Source of the DNA: JBDROU01 sp043809745 [NCBI: bacterium]
Lineage (GTDB): Bacteria; Elusimicrobiota; JBDRMW01
Direction: 5' to 3'
DNA: 64,000 nucleotides
NCBI GenBank assembly: GCA_043809745.1
Contig: JBDROU010000033.1
Coordinates: 20,077-84,076, forward strand
Below, one piece after another: positions 1 through 6,988 of this stretch. How positions within the stretch are numbered: the stretch's first letter is position 1; the number at the start of each line of letters is the position of its first letter. Position numbers and translations under genes: made by a program. Below the pieces are notes generated by a model. That model worked only from the letters and a program-made list of their open reading frames with translations. It did not search any database and was not told the DNA's origin.

Positions 1-14
1 TGGAGGTGATTTTT

Positions 15-482
15 ATGATGGAGGTTGTAGAAGAAACAAATTTAACAGGAGGATTTTTCTTGAGAAGGATGCAGGAATCTGACCTCGAAGAAGTTCTGGA
101 GATAGAGGAAGCTTCATTTCCAACTCCTTGGACAAAGCATGCCTTTATGAGAGAGATGCTGCTCCCATTGTCTCATTTCTGGGTTGTTCTATACAGAACC
201 GAAGTTATTGGTTATATAGGGTACTGGTACATTGAAGGAGAGGTTCAGATATTAAATTTGGCAGTTAAAGATGAGTTTAGAAAAAAAGGAATAGCTAAGC
301 AGATGCTGATGTATATTTTAGATGTTGTCTACAACAATGGGGCTAAATCAATCTATTTAGAAGTTAGAAGGAGTAATCTAGTCGCCCAAAAGCTGTATAA
401 ATCCCTAGGTTTTGAAGTATCTGGTTATAGATCAAATTATTACGAACATGAATCAGAAGATGCAATCCTCATGAAAAAATAA
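15..482 (+). CDS. rimI: Ribosomal protein S18-alanine N-acetyltransferase-like GNAT protein (RimI)
   Basis: A 155-residue single-domain GNAT acetyltransferase, the usual length for RimI. The family transfers acetyl from acetyl-CoA to the N-terminal alanine of ribosomal protein S18 in the cytoplasm. The N-terminal part has the family pattern EEASFPTPWTKHAF. The acetyl-CoA pyrophosphate loop is RKKGIAKQML near residues 92-101, followed by the beta-strand IYLEVRRSN and the C-terminal LYKSLGF. The ATG at 15 is preferred because GGAGGTGA at 2-9 lies five bases upstream; the in-frame GTG at 6 falls inside that site. The gene may be the last of an operon that begins before the window. Other GNAT substrates cannot be excluded, but the motif set fits RimI well. 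Confidence 0.9.
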   Translation: MMEVVEETNLTGGFFLRRMQESDLEEVLEIEEASFPTPWTKHAFMREMLLPLSHFWVVLYRTEVIGYIGYWYIEGEVQILNLAVKDEFRKKGIAKQMLMYILDVVYNNGAKSIYLEVRRSNLVAQKLYKSLGFEVSGYRSNYYEHESEDAILMKK

Positions 483-488
483 AAGAAA

Positions 489-512
489 ACCTTTTTTAAG
501 GTGCCTGTCCCC
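489..512. repeat. Short hairpin plus REP-like fragment in the rimI/GAF-PAS intergenic gap
   Basis: Bases 489-502 form a perfect 5-bp stem (ACCTT, loop TTTT, AAGGT). It runs into GGTGCCTGTCCCC at 500-512. The complement, GGGGACAGGCACC, resembles ends that commonly flank RAYT transposase elements, and it shares GGGGAC with the RAYT terminal repeat at 36779. It may be a degenerate element end. The hairpin lies between two convergent genes and could also help termination, but it lacks a clear T tract. I see nothing else in 513-614. Confidence 0.35.
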
Positions 513-614
513 TTTATTAATTGATTTATAGATACAATAATGCTGCCCAGAAAACCGTGTCTGCCACTTTTTTATTTAATGATTTGAAACAAAGGTGTAG
601 TCAAGTCGAGATCC

Positions 615-1508
615 CTATATGTTGGTGATGTCTTGGAACAGAAGTCCCAGGCCTTTTGGCTGCTTATTAGAGGCAGTGATTATAAAGGTGGAGTATCCGA
701 TTTTTCGTTCGGATTCCAAATTAATTGTAGAGAATGATCTTGCTTCGGTAGTTTGGTTTTTAAGGCCCTCGGATATTTTTTGAAACAATGATTGTTTCAG
801 CGGTAAAACTTCAAAATAGTATTTTCCCTTAATATTTTCTGACAATTCGAGTATATCGCAGGCTTTTGGGTTAACAGCAAATATTTTGCCTTCATCATCT
901 AATCCGATAAAACCGGATGTCATATTCTGTAATATGTCCATTTCTTGAATTCCGGGTTCATGTATATCTGCTTTATTTTCGCTTAGCTGTCTGTAAAGAA
1001 TCGCCAAATTCCCGGCTGCTTCTATTACATATTTGTCTATTTGCGTAAAATTGCCTATTGATTTATTTATCATTCCGATAACTCCGAGTACTACACCATG
1101 ATAAATTTGAGGAGCGAACAGGTACGAGTTGCTTTTTGGCGCGAGGTTAGGGCTGTAAGTATCTTCGATGCTGATATCAAGTATTTTGTCGTTAAGTATT
1201 ATGGTTTCCCTTATCTGGTACGCCCATTGGGCCAGGTTTTTTTCTATTTTCAGTATTGAGGCGTCTTTGGTGCATCTTATTTTATTGCCGAAATAAATAC
1301 TGCCCAGCTCAAGAGCGCCTGATTTCTTATCTTTTTGAAGTATAAAAGCTAATTCGCAAGGTATGATTCTGCTTAAACTTTCGAGAAGACGAGTATAAAA
1401 ATTTTGCTCATTGATTGTTCCAGCAACTATTTCTTTAATTATATCATGTATAAATAAAACATTTCTATGTTCTTCAAACCATGCGTTTGCTTGAAAATCT
1501 TCAGCCAT
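615..1508 (-). CDS. GAF-PAS sensory protein without output domain
   Basis: A soluble 297-residue protein. Residues about 10-175 look like a GAF domain, with a helical start then the alternating strands ELAFILQKD and YLFAPQIYHGVVLGVIGMI. Residues about 190-297 look like a PAS domain, including GFIGLDDEGKIFAVNPKACDIL and ending LGLLFQDITNI, a typical PAS C-terminal strand. There is no histidine kinase, GGDEF, HTH or other effector after the PAS domain. It must therefore signal through a partner, or be a remnant that lost its output domain. Its start overlaps the 3' end of hisS by 8 bases, so it is probably co-transcribed and translationally coupled. The ligand cannot be read from the sequence. 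Confidence 0.75.
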   Translation of the reverse strand: MAEDFQANAWFEEHRNVLFIHDIIKEIVAGTINEQNFYTRLLESLSRIIPCELAFILQKDKKSGALELGSIYFGNKIRCTKDASILKIEKNLAQWAYQIRETIILNDKILDISIEDTYSPNLAPKSNSYLFAPQIYHGVVLGVIGMINKSIGNFTQIDKYVIEAAGNLAILYRQLSENKADIHEPGIQEMDILQNMTSGFIGLDDEGKIFAVNPKACDILELSENIKGKYYFEVLPLKQSLFQKISEGLKNQTTEARSFSTINLESERKIGYSTFIITASNKQPKGLGLLFQDITNI

Positions 1509-2766
1509 ATTTATTGCCCTGGAAATTTTGCACTATTTCATCTTTTGAAAGAAGCTGTTGCGTGTTCTCTTTAAGGTCTTTGAGCATTATCTTGTTTTGC
1601 TTGAGTTCTTCTTCTCCCAGTATAAGCACAAAACGAATATCAAGCTTATTTGCCTGTCTTAGAGAAGCCTTTAAGCTTTGATGTTCGTTATCAAATATGA
1701 TTTTTAAGCCTTTATCCCGAAGTTCTTTCGCAACTCGAAATGATTCTGATTGAGTATCCTTGCCTACGGATATCAGATACAAAGTGTTTTTTTGCTTTGG
1801 CAGATAACTTTTCGCTTTACAGGTAAGCATAACCGCAATTCTTTCAATGCCTAATGCAAAACCGACTGCCGGGATGTTCTGCCCGCCTAAATCCTTCACC
1901 AGACTGTCGTATCTTCCTCCTGCCAGTACAGCGTCCTGTGATCCCAATAACGGAGAAGTAATCTCGAATACAAAACTGTTGTAATAATCCAGCCCTCTTA
2001 CTAAATTTTTTTCCTCAGTAAAATTAATTCCGTTTAAAGTAAGTTCTTCTTTAAGTTTTTTATACTCCAGCTTGCAGTTTTCATCCAGATGTTCGGTTAT
2101 TTTTGGGGCATTTTGCAGAACGCTTTTGCAACTGCTTTGCTTGCAGTCGAGTATTCTTAATGTATTATTTTTAAGTCTTATTCTGCAATCATCGCAGAGC
2201 TCAGCGCTTTTTAATTGAGCGAATTCAGTGAGCGCCTCAACAAAATCTTTTCTGCATTCAGTACAACCCAAACTGTTTATATGAAGCGTGTATTCTGTAA
2301 TTTGAAAACCGGCAAGCAGTTGAACAGCAAGCGAAACTACTTCAATACTGCTGAATATTTTGTCCGAGCTGAAACATTCGGCGCCTATCTGCCAGAATTC
2401 TCTGTATCTTCCGGATTGAGGCCTTTCGTACCTGAACATCTGACCGGTATAGAATAACCTGTTCATGCCGGGCTGTAAATCCAATCTGTGTTCAATATAC
2501 GCTCTTACTATCGGGGCGGTGCCTTCAGGTCTAAGTGTTAAGTTTCGTCCTTTTTTGTCGTTAAAAGAGTACATCTCTTTGGTGATTATATCAGTCTGTT
2601 CACCTATGCTGCGGATAAAAAGGTTGGTTTCTTCAAAAATGGGTGTTCTTATTTCCTTGTATCCATAAAGCTCAAAGATTTCACGGGATTTTTCTTCTAT
2701 AAACTGCTGAGCTGATACCCCATCACCGTATATATCCTTGGTTCCTCTTACAGATTTGTACTTCAT
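1501..2766 (-). CDS. hisS: Histidine--tRNA ligase
   Basis: A class II aminoacyl-tRNA synthetase of 421 residues, normal length. It charges tRNA-His in the cytoplasm. The N-terminus carries the KSVRGTKDIYG signature. Motif 2 is around FRYERPQSGRYREFWQIGAE. The histidine-binding signatures are LVRGLDYY and AGGRYDSLVKDLGG, followed by motif 3 GFALGIERIA. The last ~90 residues are the anticodon-binding domain. A GGAG site lies nine bases before the ATG. The gene starts 51 bases after the Crp-like regulator on the same strand and overlaps the GAF-PAS gene, so a three-gene transcript is likely. Confidence 0.97.
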   Translation of the reverse strand: MKYKSVRGTKDIYGDGVSAQQFIEEKSREIFELYGYKEIRTPIFEETNLFIRSIGEQTDIITKEMYSFNDKKGRNLTLRPEGTAPIVRAYIEHRLDLQPGMNRLFYTGQMFRYERPQSGRYREFWQIGAECFSSDKIFSSIEVVSLAVQLLAGFQITEYTLHINSLGCTECRKDFVEALTEFAQLKSAELCDDCRIRLKNNTLRILDCKQSSCKSVLQNAPKITEHLDENCKLEYKKLKEELTLNGINFTEEKNLVRGLDYYNSFVFEITSPLLGSQDAVLAGGRYDSLVKDLGGQNIPAVGFALGIERIAVMLTCKAKSYLPKQKNTLYLISVGKDTQSESFRVAKELRDKGLKIIFDNEHQSLKASLRQANKLDIRFVLILGEEELKQNKIMLKDLKENTQQLLSKDEIVQNFQGNKYG

Positions 2767-2817
2767 ATATCGATGCTCCGTTTTAATTCTTTTTGGTTAG
2801 CGTCAATAATCAAGAAA

Positions 2818-3507
2818 CTAATTATATATCAGTTCCTTTAGCTTATCTAGCTCTGTGATAGTCACTCTTCGGTCTTGCTCGTTATAATTGATGCATCCGA
2901 TTCTCTTTAACCTGTTTAATATTCTGGTAACCATTTCTCTGGCGGTTCCAGCTAATTGGGATAGATCCTGGTGAGTTAGATCAATATTAATTTTTAAGCC
3001 GGCAGGTTCTACTTGGCCGTAACGGTCGGCCATTTTTAGTATTATCAGCGCAACCCTGCCAAAAACATTTTGAAATGTCAGCGATTCAATTTCTTTATCT
3101 GCCTGACGAAGCCTGTTGCAGAGGACTTTAAGAAAATTAAGCGCCAAACCCGAGTTTGTTTTTAATAATTTCTGAAAATCCCTTCTGCGTATACTCATTA
3201 CATTTGAATCTTCTAATGCTTTTGCCGATGCCGAGCGCGACTGTTCTTCAAGTAAAGCCATCTCGCCGAAAAAATCTCCCTTTTCAAGGTAAGCTAAAAT
3301 CTTAATTTTCCCGATGTTGGAACATGTGTAAATCTTAACTCTTCCGGATATAACTATGAACAAACTGTCCCCGCTTGTGTCAGCTGAAAATATCTCATCG
3401 CCCTTTTTGTAGCTGTGTTCATGAGCGATTTTTACGAGATAACTTAAATCATCTGCAGGCAGGTCTTTCAGAAACAAAACGCGTTTTAAGAATGATTTCC
3501 TATCCAT
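2818..3507 (-). CDS. Crp/Fnr-family transcriptional regulator
   Basis: A 229-residue regulator with an N-terminal cyclic-nucleotide-binding beta-barrel (about residues 8-125), a long dimer helix and a C-terminal winged helix. The phosphate-binding cassette reads FGEMALLEEQSRSAS. It keeps the Glu and the Arg-Ser pair that bind the cyclic nucleotide in E. coli CRP, so cAMP binding is plausible. No N-terminal cysteine cluster is present, so it is not an FNR-type iron-sulfur sensor. The HTH includes LSQLAGTAREMVTRILNRLK; the RExVxR recognition pattern is typical of the family. AAGGA lies five bases before the ATG. A consensus CRP box at 5881 and an adenylate cyclase at 34169 make a local cAMP circuit possible. 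Confidence 0.92.
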   Translation of the reverse strand: MDRKSFLKRVLFLKDLPADDLSYLVKIAHEHSYKKGDEIFSADTSGDSLFIVISGRVKIYTCSNIGKIKILAYLEKGDFFGEMALLEEQSRSASAKALEDSNVMSIRRRDFQKLLKTNSGLALNFLKVLCNRLRQADKEIESLTFQNVFGRVALIILKMADRYGQVEPAGLKINIDLTHQDLSQLAGTAREMVTRILNRLKRIGCINYNEQDRRVTITELDKLKELIYN

Positions 3508-3554
3508 AAAATTCCTTTTTAAACAAAATTTTATTACTTCACAATTTCGATCCC

Positions 3555-3560
3555 ATTATA
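3555..3560 (-). promoter_or_regulatory. Probable -10 element for the Crp-like gene
   Basis: The minus strand reads TATAAT here, about 48 bases before the ATG at 3507. I see no good -35 at 16-18 bases (the best is TTTGTC), so activator help or an atypical promoter is possible. It sits back to back with the patatin promoter. Confidence 0.4.
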
Positions 3561-3568
3561 CAAAATAA

Positions 3569-3579
3569 GTCAATTTGAC
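3569..3579. promoter_or_regulatory. Palindromic operator candidate in divergent promoter region
   Basis: GTCAA-T-TTGAC is a perfect inverted repeat. It lies between the two divergent start regions and overlaps the -35 hexamer of the patatin promoter. Its TTGAC half-site resembles half-sites of the Crp/Fnr superfamily, so autoregulation by the adjacent regulator is possible. It is short, and chance occurrence cannot be excluded. Confidence 0.3.
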
Positions 3580-3603
3580 AAAAGACAATTTTTCTGTTAC
3601 GAT
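3575..3603 (+). promoter_or_regulatory. Sigma-70-type promoter for the patatin gene
   Basis: TTGACA at 3575-3580 is followed after a 17-base spacer by TACGAT at 3598-3603. Transcription would start near 3610 and leave a leader of nearly 90 bases before the ATG at 3699, which has no clear Shine-Dalgarno sequence. Confidence 0.5.
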
Positions 3604-3698
3604 AGAATTAGCCTGCAATTTTATGTTTTTAAAATAATCTTGCAGGATCTATAAGCTTAAAGAGTTGAATTACTCAAAGTTGCTAACTTAATAAAACA

Positions 3699-5702
3699 AT
3701 GTCTGAAATTCAAAATATCTCTCAGTTTGAAAACTGGCGCTACCTCTTAAGAAATACCCTATTATTCTCGACACTTTCTGAATCGGATCTAAAAAAAATT
3801 TATGCAAAGTTAGAGTTCATTTCTCTTCCCAGGGATTCCATTTTATACAAAAAAGGCGAGAAAATAGAATGCATGTATTTTATTAAAAACGGCAGGGTAA
3901 GATTAACTGCAGAGGAATTTAATACAGATAATTATAGATGTCTAAATCAATCAGAAGTATTGGGTGAGTTTTCCATATTCAGCGGTTATAATTGGCCGGA
4001 TACATGTACGCTGGATGAGCCATCAGAGTTTTTGGTGCTATACAGGAGAGATTTAGAAATGCTTATGGAGGAGTCTCACAGCATAGCAGACCATCTGGCA
4101 ATGGTGCTGTTTAGAAAGATATCTGGCCAGATTGCTGCAAATGATAAGCATTTTTACAATCCTGAAGTAATAACGCTTATTTCAACGCTTTTTATAGATG
4201 ATGTAATAATGTTTTCCAGCCTGTTTGCTCATTGTTTGATATCCGAGACTCTGGCAAAAACACTTTTATTAATTAATGTTCAGGAAGAAAAAATATTTTC
4301 AAAAAGATTCGGAGCAGCGGCGCTCAGTGTCGAAGAGGCATTGGTTAATCCCGAAGATTTTAAGAATATAGGCTTGATAGAAAAGGTAATCCGCCATATG
4401 CCTAACGGGGTGGATATCATCTGTTTTCCAGAGGATTTTTGGTCGGATAAACGGCTTTCTTCACTCCATCCGCTTTTAACAATCTTGAAAGAAAGATATC
4501 AGTTCCAGATAGCGCTTATCAATGATAATTCACAGCCTTTCCAGAAAATATTCATTAATGAAGCGGATACGCTTATTCTGGTTTCAAAAGCGAATTTTCC
4601 TAAAACTATTAATATTAATGAGTCGTTAGAATCTCTAGCCTCTGAAGCAAGAAGAGAAATAATAAAAGTATTTCTTCAATGTCCTAGTCAGAAGTACGCT
4701 TTGGGAAAACCGGATATCACAATCCCCTGGTCTGATTCAGTTTCTAAGCTTGCGCATAATTTCTCATTAGAAAACCTGTCAAAAGAGGAGTTGAGGTATA
4801 CCCGCAGAATGGTTGTTTCGTTAGCGCACAGGGCTGCTCATATCAGATTGGGATTGGCATTGGGATCCGGCGCTGCGTTCGGGTATTCCATAATAGGCAT
4901 ACTGAAAGTCCTTGAATCAGAGAATATTTATCCAGATCTTATTGCCGGGACTTCCATAGGCGCATTTATGGGTGCGGCTTATCTGGTATTGGACTCAATT
5001 GAGTTAATGGAAAAGATTGCCCTGAAAATAAACAGGCGCTGGCTATTTTCCAATATAGATCCGATATTTCCAAGGATGGGCTTCATCGAAGGTATTAAAT
5101 TAAAAAACTATCTTAAGAGAGTTTTAGGGGATAAAGAATTTCAGGAACTGCACCTCCCATTTGCCTGTGTTGCGACTGATATTATGACCGGGGAGGAGGT
5201 TGTTTTAAGAGAGGGAAAACTTCATGAAGCGATAAGGGCTTCTCTGTCGCTTCCATTTTTCTTTGAGCCATACAGATATAATGATTCCTATCTGGTTGAC
5301 GGAGGGTTGGTTAATCCTGTGCCTACGTCAGTGCTTATCGATATGGGCGCCGACATATTATTATCGGTTAATTTAACATCGAGCACAAAGTTAAAGAAAG
5401 TACCGATGGTTATGGGCGGGATTTTCAATTTATTCAGAAAAGATAAGCCGAACATTTTAGAGGTTTTTATGAAAACAATTTTTACAATGGAATATAAGAT
5501 TGCCCGCTTCCAGGAAGAGATGGCAGATATTACTATTAATCCGAACGTAAGCAATTATACCTGGGCAGACTTTAACAAGGCTCAAGAGCTGATAGAAATC
5601 GGAGTTCGTTCCGCCGAAATAAAGATGTTAGAGTTAAAGTCCAAATTACCAAGGTTTCTTCCGCCTGCTCGTTCACCGTACAGACATCCTCTGGAAAGAT
5701 AA
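3699..5702 (+). CDS. Patatin-like phospholipase with N-terminal cNMP-binding-like domain (NTE-type architecture)
   Basis: A 667-residue protein in three parts. Residues about 15-145 are a cNMP-binding-like barrel. Residues about 155-345 are an alpha/beta region without clear assignment. Residues about 380-585 are a patatin lipase domain. Patatins are serine esterases that cleave acyl chains from phospholipids with a Ser-Asp dyad. The nucleophile elbow is GTSIG with Ser419, the partner is DGG with Asp534, and the oxyanion loop is LALGSGAAFG. The order resembles neuropathy-target-esterase-like bacterial proteins. The phosphate-binding cassette reads GEFSIFSGYNWPDTCT and lacks the usual Arg-Ser/Thr, so nucleotide binding may be lost. 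No signal peptide is seen, so it is probably cytoplasmic or peripheral on the inner membrane. Confidence 0.85.
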   Translation: MSEIQNISQFENWRYLLRNTLLFSTLSESDLKKIYAKLEFISLPRDSILYKKGEKIECMYFIKNGRVRLTAEEFNTDNYRCLNQSEVLGEFSIFSGYNWPDTCTLDEPSEFLVLYRRDLEMLMEESHSIADHLAMVLFRKISGQIAANDKHFYNPEVITLISTLFIDDVIMFSSLFAHCLISETLAKTLLLINVQEEKIFSKRFGAAALSVEEALVNPEDFKNIGLIEKVIRHMPNGVDIICFPEDFWSDKRLSSLHPLLTILKERYQFQIALINDNSQPFQKIFINEADTLILVSKANFPKTININESLESLASEARREIIKVFLQCPSQKYALGKPDITIPWSDSVSKLAHNFSLENLSKEELRYTRRMVVSLAHRAAHIRLGLALGSGAAFGYSIIGILKVLESENIYPDLIAGTSIGAFMGAAYLVLDSIELMEKIALKINRRWLFSNIDPIFPRMGFIEGIKLKNYLKRVLGDKEFQELHLPFACVATDIMTGEEVVLREGKLHEAIRASLSLPFFFEPYRYNDSYLVDGGLVNPVPTSVLIDMGADILLSVNLTSSTKLKKVPMVMGGIFNLFRKDKPNILEVFMKTIFTMEYKIARFQEEMADITINPNVSNYTWADFNKAQELIEIGVRSAEIKMLELKSKLPRFLPPARSPYRHPLER

Positions 5703-5779
5703 ACACGTTTAAATTACAGAAGAACAACTCAATATAATACTGGCTATTATGCCTTAATTAGTAAAAATTCCATACCGTA

Positions 5780-5807
5780 TTGACAAATCAGAGTACTCAA
5801 TTAGACT
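5780..5807 (+). promoter_or_regulatory. Upstream promoter candidate P3 for the PorV-giant operon
   Basis: TTGACA at 5780-5785, a 16-base spacer, then TAGACT at 5802-5807. The same pair of hexamers at the same spacing occurs at 23817-23844. It lies about 130 bases before the PorV-like gene. The rest of the 232-base gap (5703-5934) holds the CRP box and the proximal promoter, with no small gene that I can see. Confidence 0.4.
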
Positions 5808-5880
5808 TAGGCTGTATGTGCAAAGTAGTTGGTAAGCTTTATGTTGTTAAAAAACATATGGAAAAATGCAGTTATTTTCG

Positions 5881-5896
5881 TGTGACCAAAGTCACA
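5881..5896. promoter_or_regulatory. CRP-type operator, perfect TGTGA-N6-TCACA
   Basis: The sequence TGTGACCAAAGTCACA has both half-sites of the E. coli CRP consensus. It abuts a TTGACA hexamer at 5897. If transcription starts near 5930, the centre of the site lies at about -42, the class II activator position. The Crp homologue encoded at 2818-3507 keeps the cAMP-contact residues and the RExVxR recognition helix, so it is the obvious candidate binder. Confidence 0.65.
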
Positions 5897-5925
5897 TTGA
5901 CAAATAGAAAAACAGGGGTTAGAAC
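5897..5925 (+). promoter_or_regulatory. Proximal promoter of the PorV-giant operon
   Basis: TTGACA at 5897-5902, a 17-base spacer, then TAGAAC at 5920-5925. The -10 is weak, as expected for an activator-dependent promoter beside a CRP box. The start point would lie only a few bases before the ATG at 5935, which would make this a very short leader; the upstream promoter at 5780 is an alternative. Confidence 0.4.
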
Positions 5926-5934
5926 TATAGTGAG

Positions 5935-6969
5935 ATGAAAAAGCAATGTTCGCCCTTACTTGTATTGATGATAATGTTAACAGCGAATTGTTTTATTTAT
6001 GCTGCCGGGCCGGGAACAAGTGCTGCTAACTTTCTTAAACTTGGCATTGGCGCGAGGGCTATCGGTATGGGGGAGAGTTTTACGGCCGTTGCTGACGATG
6101 TGAATGCGCTCTACTGGAATCCTGCCGGATTGGGTTTCTTAAAATCAAAAGAAATAACGGCATCCCATAACGTTTGGTTTCAAGATATTAAATATGATTT
6201 TATCGGATTTGCAATTCCGGTATCCGGGAAATCAAGCGGCGGTGATATATTTGTTGATGGAAAGAGAGTTCCCGCGGTTCAGGGTATCCCCGGTGTTATA
6301 GGAATAAGCGCGACCTACCTTTACATGGAAGGGATAGAAAGAAGAAGCGGCAATACCGCAGACCCGGACGGTTATTTTGGCGCCAGCGATATGTCACTAA
6401 GCCTTTCTTACGCTCAGCAGGTCCTTAAATTTAGCAATGATTCGATGGTAACTTCAGGAATAAATCTTAAGGTCATAAGCCAGCAGATAGATGATAAAAA
6501 GGCCAGGGCTTATGCTGTTGATCTGGGAGTAATCTCACGTTTGAATCAATGGTCATTCGGCTTTGTTGTGCAAAATATCGGCAGTCAGATTAAATTTATA
6601 GAGAAATCTTATCCGCTTCCTCTCACTTACAAATTTGGGGCTGCATATTATTTGCTGAACCGCTCTTTAAGTATTTCTTTAGACTTAAATAAGCCTATAG
6701 ATAATAAGATTAATTTTAATCTCGGCAGCGAATACTGGGTTGGCGGGATGTTTGCTTTGAGGGCAGGCTATTTACGAAAGGATTCGATGAGCAGAGAGGC
6801 TCTTGTAGGCAAGGGCTTAGGCTCTATGAATGACGGTGGATTGGCCAGTCTTACCGGTATGATGGCAGGCGCAGGATTCAGAATTTTTAATTACGGGGTT
6901 GATTATGCGTTCGTTCCTTATGGAGATCTGGGGGCTACCCATAGGTTTACGATGAACATGAAATTTTAA
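5935..6969 (+). CDS. PorV/PorQ-family outer membrane protein
   Basis: A 344-residue secreted beta-barrel protein. A signal peptide ends near residue 23 (CFIYAAGPG). The family signature follows: FLKLGIGARAIGMGESFTAV and then ADDVNALYWNPAGLG. The rest alternates amphipathic strands, and the protein ends DLGATHRFTMNMKF with C-terminal Phe, as in outer-membrane barrels. In Bacteroidota, PorV shuttles type IX secretion cargo by its C-terminal domain. In other phyla the role of this family (also called UPF0164) is not established. The gene lies 19 bases before a 5600-residue surface protein with a FlgD-Ig C-terminal domain. It is probably co-expressed with that protein and may serve as its outer-membrane partner (inference). 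Confidence 0.85.
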   Translation: MKKQCSPLLVLMIMLTANCFIYAAGPGTSAANFLKLGIGARAIGMGESFTAVADDVNALYWNPAGLGFLKSKEITASHNVWFQDIKYDFIGFAIPVSGKSSGGDIFVDGKRVPAVQGIPGVIGISATYLYMEGIERRSGNTADPDGYFGASDMSLSLSYAQQVLKFSNDSMVTSGINLKVISQQIDDKKARAYAVDLGVISRLNQWSFGFVVQNIGSQIKFIEKSYPLPLTYKFGAAYYLLNRSLSISLDLNKPIDNKINFNLGSEYWVGGMFALRAGYLRKDSMSREALVGKGLGSMNDGGLASLTGMMAGAGFRIFNYGVDYAFVPYGDLGATHRFTMNMKF

Positions 6970-6988
6970 TATGAAAAGGTAGCTTTTA

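Noticed and set aside
5703-5934. Small gene or riboswitch before the first PorV-like gene
   Set aside because: Only very short frames (such as about 14 codons near 5840) and no conserved RNA structure were visible; the gap is explained by promoters and the CRP box.
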